A DNA stretch of 44,187 nucleotides, taken from Olavius algarvensis Gamma 3 endosymbiont. Its GTDB lineage: Bacteria > Pseudomonadota > Gammaproteobacteria > GCA-001735895. A program made the position numbers and the translations under genes. The notes below the pieces were generated by a model. It was given only the letters and a program-made list of their open reading frames with translations. It had not been told where the DNA came from and searched no databases. The stretch is taken from the NCBI GenBank assembly GCA_001735895.1, contig DS021198.1, positions 39,007-83,193 on the forward strand. The letters are read 5' to 3'. This document shows, in pieces, positions 34,469 to 43,489 of the stretch; within the stretch, counting starts at the first letter, position 1; each line of letters starts with the position of its first letter.

Positions 34469-36023
34469 CGAGGCGCGCCGACATGCACTCGAGCTGCGCG
34501 ACGCCTTTGCGCTCGAGCCGACCGGCCTGGTCAGCTATCAGTCCAACGGCAAGGTCATTGCGCTTGCCGATGATGCAACGCTGCAGCGTTGCGACGAATT
34601 ACCGGCGACGGTCGACATTAACCGGGTTTCATCCGCCGGCGGTCAAATACGAATAGAAGGTCATCTTGGCGCCTATCGGGTCAGTGTCACCGATCAGCAG
34701 GGTAATTCGGTCACCCACCGCGGCGACGCCGTTCTCGATCTGAATCAAAACCCGCTGCTCACGCGGGAATTATTGCCGCCCGGGTATTTCCATGCACCGC
34801 CGGCCGAATGGCAAAGACTGGAGCTGGAACGAGAGCTCGAGAACCTTGTGGGCGAGTTCGACAAACCCAAGTATTTCGATTATGACGCTTCGATTTGCGC
34901 CCACGGGGTTAACGGGAAAGTTGTTTGCAATCAATGCATCGACGCCTGTCCGGCGGAGGCGATATTCAGCCTGGGCGAGCGCATCGAAGTCGATCCCAAT
35001 CTGTGCCAGGGCGGCGGCAGCTGCAGCACCGTGTGTCCATCGGGGGCGATTCGCTATCGCTATCCGAACCTGCGCGATAACGGCACGCGGCTGCGCGATA
35101 TGCTGCAAACCTATCGCCGCCATGGCGGCGCCGATCCGATTGTTTTGTTCCATGCCGACAGCTTTGCGGCGCAGCAATATCTGCAAGCCTATGACAATCT
35201 GCTGCCGTTGGCGGTCGAGGAATTGGCCAGCGTCGGCATGGATCTGTGCCTCTCGGCGCTGGCATACGGCGCTTTACAGGTAGTTCTGGTGATCGATGCG
35301 GAAGTGCCGTCAAGCGCGCAGGATGTATTGCGCCGGCAGCTGGACTGGCTGCATGCGTTGCTCGCGGGACTGGGCCTGGGTTCGGTTTACGTGACGCTGT
35401 GCCGTGCCGATGAAGCCTTGCCGCAGGTTGACCGCATCGACCTGGCCGTACCCGCGATCCACGATATGCCGCTGCAGAAGCGCAATGCGATATACCAGGC
35501 CCTGGACCATCTGGCGGTCAATCTAAAGCCGACGGCGGACCGGGTGACGCTGCCCGCGGGCGCGCCTCTTGGCGATGTCATCGTCGATGCCGGGAAGTGC
35601 ACCCTGTGCATGGCCTGCGTCGGCGCCTGCCCGGGCAATGCGTTGCAGGACGGCTCCAACCGCGAAGTACCCGAATTGTTTTTCGTCGAAAGCAACTGCC
35701 TGCAATGCGGCGCCTGCGAACAAACCTGTCCCGAAGATGCGATAACGCTGCAACCGCGATTACTGTTTGACCGGGAGATCCGCAACCGGGCGCGTGCGCT
35801 TAATCGCGACAAGCCGTTTGCCTGCATCGCCTGCGGCAAGCCGTTCGCACCGACTTCGGTGATCGACAAGATGCAGGAAAAACTCAAGGACCACCATATG
35901 TTCGGCAATCAGCGCGCACTCGACCGGCTCAAAATGTGCGACGATTGCCGCGTAGCCGATATCGTCCAGGACCCGGAAGCCATGGGCGGCCAGTTTGATC
36001 CGCTGAAAGGTTTCCGGCAATGA
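34458..36023 (+). CDS. 4Fe-4S polyferredoxin-type protein of the formate dehydrogenase operon
   Basis: The 521-residue cytoplasmic protein contains at least four cysteine clusters. An N-terminal pair is CNQCIDACP with CQGGGSCSTVCP (about 155-195). A C-terminal ferredoxin pair is CTLCMACVGACP and CLQCGACEQTCP (about 380-425). CIACGKPF and CDDC close the chain. The centre (about 210-330) has a flavodoxin/HdrA-delta-like feel (DPIVLFHADSFAAQQYL) but is not firmly assigned. Homologues accompany DUF3305/3306 and are annotated only as 4Fe-4S proteins. It may act in electron transfer or assembly. Confidence 0.85.
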   Translation: MSNNEARRHALELRDAFALEPTGLVSYQSNGKVIALADDATLQRCDELPATVDINRVSSAGGQIRIEGHLGAYRVSVTDQQGNSVTHRGDAVLDLNQNPLLTRELLPPGYFHAPPAEWQRLELERELENLVGEFDKPKYFDYDASICAHGVNGKVVCNQCIDACPAEAIFSLGERIEVDPNLCQGGGSCSTVCPSGAIRYRYPNLRDNGTRLRDMLQTYRRHGGADPIVLFHADSFAAQQYLQAYDNLLPLAVEELASVGMDLCLSALAYGALQVVLVIDAEVPSSAQDVLRRQLDWLHALLAGLGLGSVYVTLCRADEALPQVDRIDLAVPAIHDMPLQKRNAIYQALDHLAVNLKPTADRVTLPAGAPLGDVIVDAGKCTLCMACVGACPGNALQDGSNREVPELFFVESNCLQCGACEQTCPEDAITLQPRLLFDREIRNRARALNRDKPFACIACGKPFAPTSVIDKMQEKLKDHHMFGNQRALDRLKMCDDCRVADIVQDPEAMGGQFDPLKGFRQ

Positions 36024-36042
36024 AGAATCGATGGAGATCAAG

Positions 36043-36642
36043 ATGCCAGACGTCGACGCCATAATCGATAACGAACAGCATTACCGCGCTGCCGCCTATG
36101 GATTGCTGGCGGCCACGCTGCGCGCTGCGCCGGACCAGGCCTTGCTGGAACATCTGAGCCAATTGTCACCGGACGGTGAAGATGAATCCGACGATCTCTC
36201 GGAGGCGATGGCGGAACTTGCCGACGCCGCCGGCAAGTTCGATTTGCAGGATCTCGAGACGGAATATAACGCACTTTTTATCGGAATCGGCAAGGGTGAA
36301 GTGGTGCCCTACGGTTCCTGGTATCTGACAGGATTCCTTATGGAACAACCACTTAGCGACCTGCGTGACGACTTGCAGGCGCTCGGTTTCGAGCGCGATG
36401 ACAAGACGCACGAGCCGGAAGACCACGTCGCCGCGATTTTTGAAGTTTTTTCTGTTATGATTACAGATGCTTCTGGCCTGGAGCAGCAGTTGCGTTTCTT
36501 CGACAAACACATGCAACCGTGGTTGGGAAGGTTTTTTGCAGATCTGGGGAAAGCCCGATCCGCCGATTTTTATAAACCGGTTGCGCGCCTTGGCGCCGCC
36601 TTTATCGAATTGGAGCATACTTACCTTTCGATGCGTAGTTAA
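36043..36642 (+). CDS. TorD/DmsD-family chaperone for molybdoenzyme maturation
   Basis: The 199-residue all-helical protein has the TorD-like pattern RAAAYGLLAATLRAAPD, then LETEYNALFIGIGKGEVVPYGSWYLTG, with the E-Y-x-x-L-F and P-Y-x-S-x-Y signature residues, and PEDHVAAIFEVFSVMI. These chaperones bind Tat leaders and hold the apoenzyme until the Mo cofactor is inserted. The ATG at 36043 is chosen because GGAGA (33-37 of the same decade) precedes it at good spacing; an ATG at 36031 is in frame. Its client is the formate dehydrogenase at 36915. Confidence 0.88.
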   Translation: MPDVDAIIDNEQHYRAAAYGLLAATLRAAPDQALLEHLSQLSPDGEDESDDLSEAMAELADAAGKFDLQDLETEYNALFIGIGKGEVVPYGSWYLTGFLMEQPLSDLRDDLQALGFERDDKTHEPEDHVAAIFEVFSVMITDASGLEQQLRFFDKHMQPWLGRFFADLGKARSADFYKPVARLGAAFIELEHTYLSMRS

Positions 36643-36686
36643 CGAACAACCAACCGAACTCTAGATACCCTGTGGAGGAAAAGCAC

Positions 36687-36893
36687 GTGGAACAAAAACG
36701 ACAACCGAAAGACCAGGAACGCAGAGAATTTATAAAAAAATCCACCCTCGTTGGGGCGGGTGTGGCAGCCACCGCGCTGGCGAGCACCGGCGCCATTGCC
36801 GACGTCGGCGGCGAAATCGAACAGAAACCAACTCAAAAGGGTTACCAGCTAACCCAGCATGTTCTCGACTACTACAAATCCGCCGACATTTAA
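36687..36893 (+). CDS. Formate dehydrogenase region Tat-signal small protein
   Basis: The 68-residue product from a GTG at 36687 (GGAGG at 36674-36678 precedes it) carries ERREFIKKSTLVGAGVAATA, a clear twin-arginine signal, followed by about 30 polar residues (GYQLTQHVLDYYKSADI). It matches the small Tat-target proteins that accompany formate dehydrogenase operons. Their role is not established; a small envelope-side partner is likely. A GTG at 36672 is possible but would overlap the ribosome binding site. Confidence 0.85.
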   Translation: MEQKRQPKDQERREFIKKSTLVGAGVAATALASTGAIADVGGEIEQKPTQKGYQLTQHVLDYYKSADI

Positions 36894-36914
36894 CCGAATT
36901 GGGGGTAGCCAATA

Positions 36915-39806
36915 ATGAAAAAGTTAACCAGGAAGTCCCGTACGGTCGGCAAAATCTCTGCCGGCAGCACAAACAAAACCTTGCCCGGGGCGATTAGCCG
37001 CCGGACATTCCTCAGAAATTCAAGCCTGATGGCGGGGGGCGCCGCGCTGGCCACCACCGTCAGCCCGGTGATGATGAAAAAATCGCAGGCCGCGACTTCG
37101 ACTGCCGGCGGCAAAATTGAGCAAGTGAAGACGATTTGCACCCATTGTTCGGTCGGCTGCGGCATTATCGCCGAGGTTCAAAACGGTGTCTGGACAGGGC
37201 AGGAACCGGCTTTCGATCATCCCTTCAACAAGGGAGCGCACTGTGCCAAGGGTGCGTCGATTCGCGAACACGGCCATGGCGAGCGCCGCCTCAAGTATCC
37301 GACCAAACTGGTCGACGGCAAATGGAAAAAAGTTTCCTGGGAAGAGGCGATCAACGAAATTGGGGACAAGTTGCTCGATATCCGCGAAAAATCCGGTCCC
37401 GATTCGGTGTTTTGGCTGGGTTCGGCCAAGCACAGCAACGAACAGGCTTATTTATTCCGTAAATTCGCCGCGATGTGGGGCACTAATAACGTCGATCACC
37501 AGGCGCGTATCTGTCACTCCACCACGGTCGCCGGGGTAGCTAATACCTGGGGTTACGGTGCGATGACCAACTCCTACAACGATATCCACTTTTCCAAGTC
37601 GATATTGCTGATCGGGTCCAACCCGACTGAAGCGCATCCGGTCGCGTTACAGCACATTTTCAAGGCCAAGGAGGAAAACAATGCGCCGGTTGTGGTAATC
37701 GATCCGCGCTTTACCCGTACCGCGGCGCATGCGGACCACTTTCTCAAGATCCGCCCCGGCACCGATGTCGGAATCATCTGGGGCATGATGTGGCATATCT
37801 TCGAAAACGGCTGGGAAGACAAGGAGTTCATCCGCCAGCGCGTTTACGGCATGGATGAAGTCATGGCCGAGGTCAAGAAGTGGAATCCCAAGGAAGTCGA
37901 AAATGTAACCGGCGTGCCGGAAGAGCAAGTCTTCGCCGCCGCCAAGGCAATGGCGGATAATCGGCCCGGCACCTTCATCTGGTGTATGGGCGGTACCCAG
38001 CACACCATCGGTAACAACAATACGCGCGCCTACTGCGCGTTCCAGCTGGCGCTCGGCAACATGGGCGTATCCGGCGGCGGCGCCAATATTTTCCGCGGCC
38101 ACGACAACGTTCAGGGCGCCACCGATCTGGGAGTTTTGTCCAACACGCTTACGGGATATTACGGTCTTTCGGCCGGCTCCTGGAAGCACTGGTCGCGCGT
38201 CTGGGGCCTCGATTACGAATGGGTCAAGGGCCAATTCGACAGCGGCAGCTACGAGCAGAGCAAGGGCAAGGATGTGCACGTCATGAATACCAATGGCATT
38301 CCGGTTTCACGCTGGATCGACGGGGTACTCGAGGACAAGGAAAATATCGCGCAAAAGGATAATCTGAAAGCGATGTTTTTCTGGGGGCACGCGCCCAACA
38401 GTCAAACCCGCGGCGCTGAGCAGCAAAAGGCGATGGATGGGCTCGAGATGATGGTCATCGTCGATCCCTATCCGACCGCGAGTGCGGTCATGCCCGACCG
38501 CAAGGATGGAATCTACCTGTTGCCGGCGTCAACGCAGATGGAAACCTACGGTTCGGTAACCGCTTCCAACCGCTCGTTTCAGTGGCGTTCCAAGGTGATC
38601 GAACCGATGTTCGAATCCTTGCCCGATCAGACCATCATGTACAAGCTGGCGAAAAAGCTCGGTCTGGCCGATCAAATGTTCAAGAATATCCAGGTCAATG
38701 ACGATGAGCCGCTGGTCGAAGACGTGCTGCGTGAAATCAACCGCGGCATGTGGACCATCGGTTACACTGGCCAGAGCCCGGAGCGACTGAAGAAGCACCA
38801 GGAGAACTGGGGCACCTTCGACTACGATACGCTCAAGGCCGAAGGCGGACCCGCCGACGGCGATTATTACGGCTTGCCATGGCCGTCCTGGGGGCCCCCG
38901 GAAATGAATCATCCGGGCACGCCAAATCTGTATGACACCTCGAAGAACGTGGCCGATGGCGGTTTGACCTTCCGGGCGCGCTTCGGCGTCGAACGCGACG
39001 GTACGAACCTGCTGGCGGAAGGCTCTTTCGGCAAGGGTTCGGAGATCAAGGACGGCTATCCCGAGTTCAGCGACAAGGTATTGAAGAAGCTGGGCTGGTG
39101 GAAAGACCTGACGCCTGAAGAACAGGCGGCGGCCGAGGGCAAGAATTGGAAAACCGACCTTTCGGGCGGGATTCAGCGCGTTGCCATCAAGCATGGCTGT
39201 TCACCCTTCGGTAACGCCAAGGCGCGAGCGATGGTCTGGACCTTCCCGGATCCGGTACCAATTCATCGCGAGCCGCTATACACGTCGCGGCGCGATTTGG
39301 TCGAGAAATATCCGACCTACGAAGATCGCAAGTCCTTCTGGCGATTGCCGACCCGCTACAAGTCGATCCAAGCCACCGATTACACCGGTGACTATCCGAT
39401 GATCCTGACTACGGGCAGGCTGGTCGAATACGAAGGCGGCGGCGATGAATCCCGCTCCAACGCCTGGCTGGCCGAACTGCAGCAGGAAATGTTCGTCGAG
39501 ATCCACCCGCGGGATGCCAACAATAACGGTATCAAGGATGGCGACGACGTCTGGGTCGAAGGCGCCGAAGCCGCCAAGGTCAAGGTTAAGGCGATGGTTA
39601 CCAGGCGCGTCGGCTCCGGAGTGGCGTTCATGCCGTTCCACTTTGCCGGGCATATGCAGGGCAAGGATTTACACGACAAGTATCCGGAAGGCGCCGATCC
39701 CTATATTCTGGGTGAAGCCGCCAATACCGCGATGACATACGGCTACGATTCGGTGACGCAGATGCAGGAATCGAAATGTAGTCTTTGCCGCATAACCAAA
39801 GCTTAA
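36915..39806 (+). CDS. fdhA: Formate dehydrogenase catalytic (alpha) subunit, Cys type, Tat-exported
   Basis: The 963-residue molybdopterin oxidoreductase has a Tat leader (ISRRTFLRNSSLMAGG, Arg 29-30). The [4Fe-4S] site is C75, C78, C82 and C110, followed by K112. The metal ligand is C200 in ARICHSTT, followed by His; selenocysteine enzymes have U there, so this is the Cys form. Further support comes from SNPTEAHPVALQHI and the C-terminal MGD-binding TTGRLVEYEGGG. It oxidises formate to CO2 on the periplasmic side and passes electrons to the beta subunit. A W or Mo centre cannot be told from sequence. GGGGGT precedes the ATG. Confidence 0.96.
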   Translation: MKKLTRKSRTVGKISAGSTNKTLPGAISRRTFLRNSSLMAGGAALATTVSPVMMKKSQAATSTAGGKIEQVKTICTHCSVGCGIIAEVQNGVWTGQEPAFDHPFNKGAHCAKGASIREHGHGERRLKYPTKLVDGKWKKVSWEEAINEIGDKLLDIREKSGPDSVFWLGSAKHSNEQAYLFRKFAAMWGTNNVDHQARICHSTTVAGVANTWGYGAMTNSYNDIHFSKSILLIGSNPTEAHPVALQHIFKAKEENNAPVVVIDPRFTRTAAHADHFLKIRPGTDVGIIWGMMWHIFENGWEDKEFIRQRVYGMDEVMAEVKKWNPKEVENVTGVPEEQVFAAAKAMADNRPGTFIWCMGGTQHTIGNNNTRAYCAFQLALGNMGVSGGGANIFRGHDNVQGATDLGVLSNTLTGYYGLSAGSWKHWSRVWGLDYEWVKGQFDSGSYEQSKGKDVHVMNTNGIPVSRWIDGVLEDKENIAQKDNLKAMFFWGHAPNSQTRGAEQQKAMDGLEMMVIVDPYPTASAVMPDRKDGIYLLPASTQMETYGSVTASNRSFQWRSKVIEPMFESLPDQTIMYKLAKKLGLADQMFKNIQVNDDEPLVEDVLREINRGMWTIGYTGQSPERLKKHQENWGTFDYDTLKAEGGPADGDYYGLPWPSWGPPEMNHPGTPNLYDTSKNVADGGLTFRARFGVERDGTNLLAEGSFGKGSEIKDGYPEFSDKVLKKLGWWKDLTPEEQAAAEGKNWKTDLSGGIQRVAIKHGCSPFGNAKARAMVWTFPDPVPIHREPLYTSRRDLVEKYPTYEDRKSFWRLPTRYKSIQATDYTGDYPMILTTGRLVEYEGGGDESRSNAWLAELQQEMFVEIHPRDANNNGIKDGDDVWVEGAEAAKVKVKAMVTRRVGSGVAFMPFHFAGHMQGKDLHDKYPEGADPYILGEAANTAMTYGYDSVTQMQESKCSLCRITKA

Positions 39807-39822
39807 GCAGGAGGATAATAAA

Positions 39823-40416
39823 ATGGCTAGAATGAAATTTTACTGTGATGCCGAACGTTGCATCGAATGTAATGCCTGCGTGACCGCCTGCAAAAACGAG
39901 CACGAGATACCCTGGGGCGTGAATCGCCGCCGCGTGGTGACCATCAAGGACGGCGAAGCGGGCGAGCGCTCGCTGTCGGTGGCCTGTATGCATTGTTCCG
40001 ATGCGCCTTGCGCTACGGTCTGTCCGGTTGATTGCTTCTATACCACCGGCGACGGCATCGTGCTGCACGACAAGGATATCTGTATCGGCTGCGGTTACTG
40101 CTTTTACGCCTGTCCGTTCGGGGCGCCGCAATTTCCCGAGGAAGCGGCCTTCGCATCGCGCGGCAAGATGGATAAGTGCACCTTCTGCGCGGGTGGGCCG
40201 GAGGAAGATCACAGCTCAGACGAAACCCGCAAATACGGTCGTAACCGTCTCTCCGAAGGCAAATTACCGCTGTGTGCGGAAATGTGTTCGACCAAAGCCC
40301 TACTCTCGGGGGATGCCGATGTGATTTCGGATATTTACCGCAAACGGGTAATTAACCGAGGTGCGAGCGCCTTTAACTGGGGCGTGTCCTTCGATAATGC
40401 CAAGATAAAGGGTTAA
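39823..40416 (+). CDS. fdhB: Formate dehydrogenase iron-sulfur (beta) subunit
   Basis: The 197-residue protein has four ferredoxin-type clusters: CIECNACVTACKNEH, CMHCSDAPCATVCP, CIGCGYCFYACPFG, and CTFC with CAEMCSTKA. It relays electrons from the catalytic subunit to the membrane cytochrome. It has no signal of its own, so it should be exported with the alpha subunit by the Tat system. It is shorter than E. coli FdnH because the C-terminal membrane anchor is absent. GGAGG lies before the ATG, 16 bases after the alpha gene. Confidence 0.94.
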   Translation: MARMKFYCDAERCIECNACVTACKNEHEIPWGVNRRRVVTIKDGEAGERSLSVACMHCSDAPCATVCPVDCFYTTGDGIVLHDKDICIGCGYCFYACPFGAPQFPEEAAFASRGKMDKCTFCAGGPEEDHSSDETRKYGRNRLSEGKLPLCAEMCSTKALLSGDADVISDIYRKRVINRGASAFNWGVSFDNAKIKG

Positions 40417-40444
40417 ACCTCGTTATCTGGCGTTTGCCTGGAAT

Positions 40445-40473
40445 CGATACAGGGAAGTATCGGGCAGACGCCC
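40445..40473 (+). other. Two consecutive hairpins between the beta and gamma subunit genes
   Basis: CGATAC-AGGGAA-GTATCG (40445-40462) and GGGC-AGAC-GCCC (40462-40473) share a base and lie in the 100-base gap between two operon genes. No T-run follows, so an mRNA processing or stability element is more likely than a terminator. Confidence 0.4.
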
Positions 40474-40516
40474 GTGGGCGAAAGGTTAGAACCGTAGCAT
40501 CGCAAGGAGACAAAAC

Positions 40517-41563
40517 TTGAAAATCCAAACATTGTTACTTCTGCTGTGCATGATGTTGCCGCAGTTTTCCCAGGCGGACGGCCCGCCGAAAAAACAAACC
40601 TATCCCGAGGGCTTGCTTTCGCTAAACCCGGGGGGCGAGCTGTGGAGTGATATCCGGCAACGCGGCGACTCGGTACTCGACGGCACCAGCCAGGTCAAGG
40701 GCGTCGATAGCGGGATTCTGATCAATGCGAGCGGAGTGGAGTGGGCAAACTTTCGCGTCAATGAGCTAACCACCTACAGTTCCATCGCGCTGGCGGCGGT
40801 ATTCGTGTTGATTTTTCTGTTCTTCTTGATACGCGGCAAGGTCGGCATCGAGGGCGGCCTGTCGGGGCGCATGGTGAAACGTTTTACCGATTACGAACGG
40901 ATTGTGCACTGGACGCTTGCCGTCGTATTCCTGTTTTTGGCGATTACCGGGCTGATACTGCTGCTCGGGCGGCCGCTGCTGATCCCGCTGTTCGGCAAGG
41001 AAGTTTTCTCGCTGCTGGCTTCCGCCAGCAAGGAAAGCCACAATCTGGTCGGACCGCTGTTCCTGGTATCCCTGCTGATGATGTTGTTCAGTTTTGTCAG
41101 GCGCAATATTTATGAAAAGGGCGATCTGACCTGGCTGTTGAAAGGCGGGGGATTCATCGGAGACGGTCATGTTTCGGGCGGCTTTTTCAACATGGGTGAA
41201 AAGACCTGGTACTGGATCGTAATCCTGATCGGTCTCGTTGTTTCTGTCACTGGCTTGATCCTGGTCATGCCAATTTTCGGCCAGGGGCGTATCATCATGG
41301 AGATAGTGCATGTCATTCACGTTATTTGTGCGCTAGCTCTGATTGTTGTTTCGATCGGCCATATGTACATGGGGTCGGTCGGCACCGAGGGCACACTCGA
41401 AGGCATGAAGACCGGTTACGTCGATATTAACTGGGCCGATGCGCACCATGACCGCTGGGGTAAGGAGTGCCACGAAAAGGATTTGATAATCTCGGCCGAA
41501 GAGTACGATAAACTGGTTGGAACGTCTTCCGTAAACGAAGCTGACGGAAGCAAAACGACCTGA
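40517..41563 (+). CDS. fdhC: Formate dehydrogenase cytochrome b (gamma) subunit
   Basis: The 348-residue membrane protein has a signal peptide (ending SQADG), a periplasmic domain to about residue 90, then five hydrophobic segments. Likely heme-b histidines lie in RIVHWTLAV, KESHNLVGP, EIVHVIHVI and SIGHMYMG. The conserved tail GTLEGMKTGYVDINWA matches the family. It anchors the enzyme and reduces quinone. The start is TTG at 40517, preceded by AAGGAG at 7 bases. Its stop overlaps the next gene (TGATG). Confidence 0.94.
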   Translation: MKIQTLLLLLCMMLPQFSQADGPPKKQTYPEGLLSLNPGGELWSDIRQRGDSVLDGTSQVKGVDSGILINASGVEWANFRVNELTTYSSIALAAVFVLIFLFFLIRGKVGIEGGLSGRMVKRFTDYERIVHWTLAVVFLFLAITGLILLLGRPLLIPLFGKEVFSLLASASKESHNLVGPLFLVSLLMMLFSFVRRNIYEKGDLTWLLKGGGFIGDGHVSGGFFNMGEKTWYWIVILIGLVVSVTGLILVMPIFGQGRIIMEIVHVIHVICALALIVVSIGHMYMGSVGTEGTLEGMKTGYVDINWADAHHDRWGKECHEKDLIISAEEYDKLVGTSSVNEADGSKTT

Positions 41564-42204
41564 TGATTGAAAACCTGATCGACGGACCGCTGTGGTATTT
41601 ATCACTGGCGGTCTTCTCCCTTGGTGTGTTGTGGCAACTAGCCGCGATATTGTTTGCAAGTCGCAAACCCGACCTGTCGGTGGCGCGTGGATCGGCGGGT
41701 TCATCCGCGATCAAAACGGTCTTTAGCCGGTTTTTACCACACCGTGAAATGCGGGCCCGGATCGGTATCCAATATATTGCCGGCTATCTATTTCATCTCG
41801 GCCTGTTCGCCCTGTTGTTTTTTGCCGCGCCGCATGTCCTATTCCTGGAAGAAAACCTGCTCGGTTTCGGTTGGACGCCGATGCCGCACTGGGCTTTCAT
41901 CGTTTCCGCACAGGCGGCTTTTTTGGGTTTGATTATTCTGTGGCTGCGCCGCTTGATGAATCCGGCGACGCGCCTGATTTCGACCCGGGATGACCATATT
42001 GCCGCGCTCCTGACCTTCGTGGTGATGTTAACGGGGTGCCTGGCGCTGTTGGAAGAGTTTACCGCGTTGCGTTTACTGCATCGTTTCACGGTTGAGCTGT
42101 GGCTGATCTATTTTCCGTTCAGCACTCTGATGCACGCGTTCACGTTTGTTCCTAGCAGGGCCTTTACCGGGGCCTGGTTCGGGCGGCGCGGCGTCGACGC
42201 TTAA
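41563..42204 (+). CDS. NarI/DsrM-like membrane cytochrome b
   Basis: The 213-residue protein has about five membrane helices and candidate heme ligands at YLFHLGLF, LRLLHRFTVELW and TLMHAFTF. This is the layout of nitrate-reductase gamma-type subunits and their DsrM/HdrE relatives. It overlaps the gamma-subunit gene by one base and is followed after 14 bases by the HdrD/DsrK-like gene, as dsrM precedes dsrK. The pair therefore looks like a second quinone-linked module tied to formate oxidation. The heme count is not certain. Confidence 0.8.
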   Translation: MIENLIDGPLWYLSLAVFSLGVLWQLAAILFASRKPDLSVARGSAGSSAIKTVFSRFLPHREMRARIGIQYIAGYLFHLGLFALLFFAAPHVLFLEENLLGFGWTPMPHWAFIVSAQAAFLGLIILWLRRLMNPATRLISTRDDHIAALLTFVVMLTGCLALLEEFTALRLLHRFTVELWLIYFPFSTLMHAFTFVPSRAFTGAWFGRRGVDA

Positions 42205-42218
42205 GGGGGCTTTGAGAA

Positions 42219-43487
42219 ATGAGCGAAAAACTGGAAAAAGGGCTGGAAGTACTACGCAGCGAGGTAGATGGCAAGGTAAAGTCGTTCTTCTCGAGCTGCG
42301 TCAACTGCGGTATCTGCGCCGAATCCTGTCTGTTTTACACCGAGACACTGGATCCGCGCTATACCCCGATCTACAAAACCGAACCGTTGCGTAAGCTGTG
42401 GCGCAACGAGTACAGCCTGTGGGGTAAGTTCACATCGGCCATCGGATTTGCCAAACCCATGACCGAAGCCGATCTGAGCGACTGGGAGGAACTGGTTTAC
42501 GACGGTTGTTCGATGTGCGGCCGCTGCAGCATGGTGTGCCCGGTCGGTGTCGATATCGCCGGCATGATTTTCAAGGTCAAGCACGCGCTTTCTAAGGCCG
42601 GAATTTCGCCCGAGGGCTTGGTCGACGCGACCCAGCGCGCGGTCGATATCGGTAGCCCGATGGGTATTACCTTGAAGACCGTGCAGGCGATGATCAAACA
42701 CGTCGAGGCGGACACGGGTTTGAAAATTCCGGTCGATGTCGAGGGCGCCGACTACCTGGCGCTGTTGTCTTCGAATGAAATCGCGCTATATCCCGAATAC
42801 CTCGAATCGCTGGCAAAAATATTCGACCATGCCGGGGTTAGCTGGACCCTGTCCTCCGAAGCTTTCGAGGCGACCAATTCGGGTCTGCAAATCGGTAATA
42901 AGACGATCGCGGGTCAATTGGTGGAAAGGGTGGTAGCCGGCGCCGAAAAACTAAAAGTCAAAACGGTGATCAGCCCCGAATGCGGTCATGCCTATACCGC
43001 CCTACGCTGGGAAGGTCCTAACTTTATCGGTAAGGCCTTTAGTTTCAAGGTGGTGCACATTCTCGAATTGCTGGACGAATTACAGGCCGCGGGGCGGATT
43101 AAAACCAGCGGCAAGGAAGCCGAGCGATTAACCTTCCATGACCCCTGCTCAATCGTACGGCGCGGCGGCATCGATGCGCAGCCACGCAACCTGTTACAAC
43201 CGATTGCCGAAGATTTCGTCGAAATGGCCGATCACGGCAACATGAACTGGTGCGGCGGTGGCGGCGGCGTCAGTACCAACGAGCGCGCCGAGCAATTGAA
43301 ACTGACCGCGTTCAACCGCAAAAAATCCCAGATCGAGGAAACCGGCGCGGCGGCGGTGGTAACCGCCTGCTCCAATTGTCGCATGGTCATGGAAGAAGGC
43401 GTCGAAACCAATGAAATGGATATCGAGCTACTCGGCCTGACCGAAATGATCGCCGCACACCTCGAAGACCGACCTGCCGGACAATAG
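42219..43487 (+). CDS. HdrD/DsrK/GlpC-like iron-sulfur protein
   Basis: The 422-residue cytoplasmic protein has an N-terminal ferredoxin pair (CVNCGICAESC at about 28-38, CSMCGRCSMVCP at about 98-109). Two CCG-like modules follow: ISPECGHAYTAL, then HDPCSIVRRGG, NWCGGGGGV and ACSNCRMVM. This is the arrangement of HdrD, DsrK and GlpC, which couple quinone to thiol or disulfide chemistry. The usual CysCys of the motif is a single Cys here. GGGGG precedes the ATG at 42219. The electron partner is unknown. Confidence 0.85.
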   Translation: MSEKLEKGLEVLRSEVDGKVKSFFSSCVNCGICAESCLFYTETLDPRYTPIYKTEPLRKLWRNEYSLWGKFTSAIGFAKPMTEADLSDWEELVYDGCSMCGRCSMVCPVGVDIAGMIFKVKHALSKAGISPEGLVDATQRAVDIGSPMGITLKTVQAMIKHVEADTGLKIPVDVEGADYLALLSSNEIALYPEYLESLAKIFDHAGVSWTLSSEAFEATNSGLQIGNKTIAGQLVERVVAGAEKLKVKTVISPECGHAYTALRWEGPNFIGKAFSFKVVHILELLDELQAAGRIKTSGKEAERLTFHDPCSIVRRGGIDAQPRNLLQPIAEDFVEMADHGNMNWCGGGGGVSTNERAEQLKLTAFNRKKSQIEETGAAAVVTACSNCRMVMEEGVETNEMDIELLGLTEMIAAHLEDRPAGQ

Positions 43488-43489
43488 TA

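Noticed and set aside
37512-37514. Selenocysteine codon in formate dehydrogenase
   Set aside because: The active-site codon is TGT (Cys), and the reading frame has no internal TGA.
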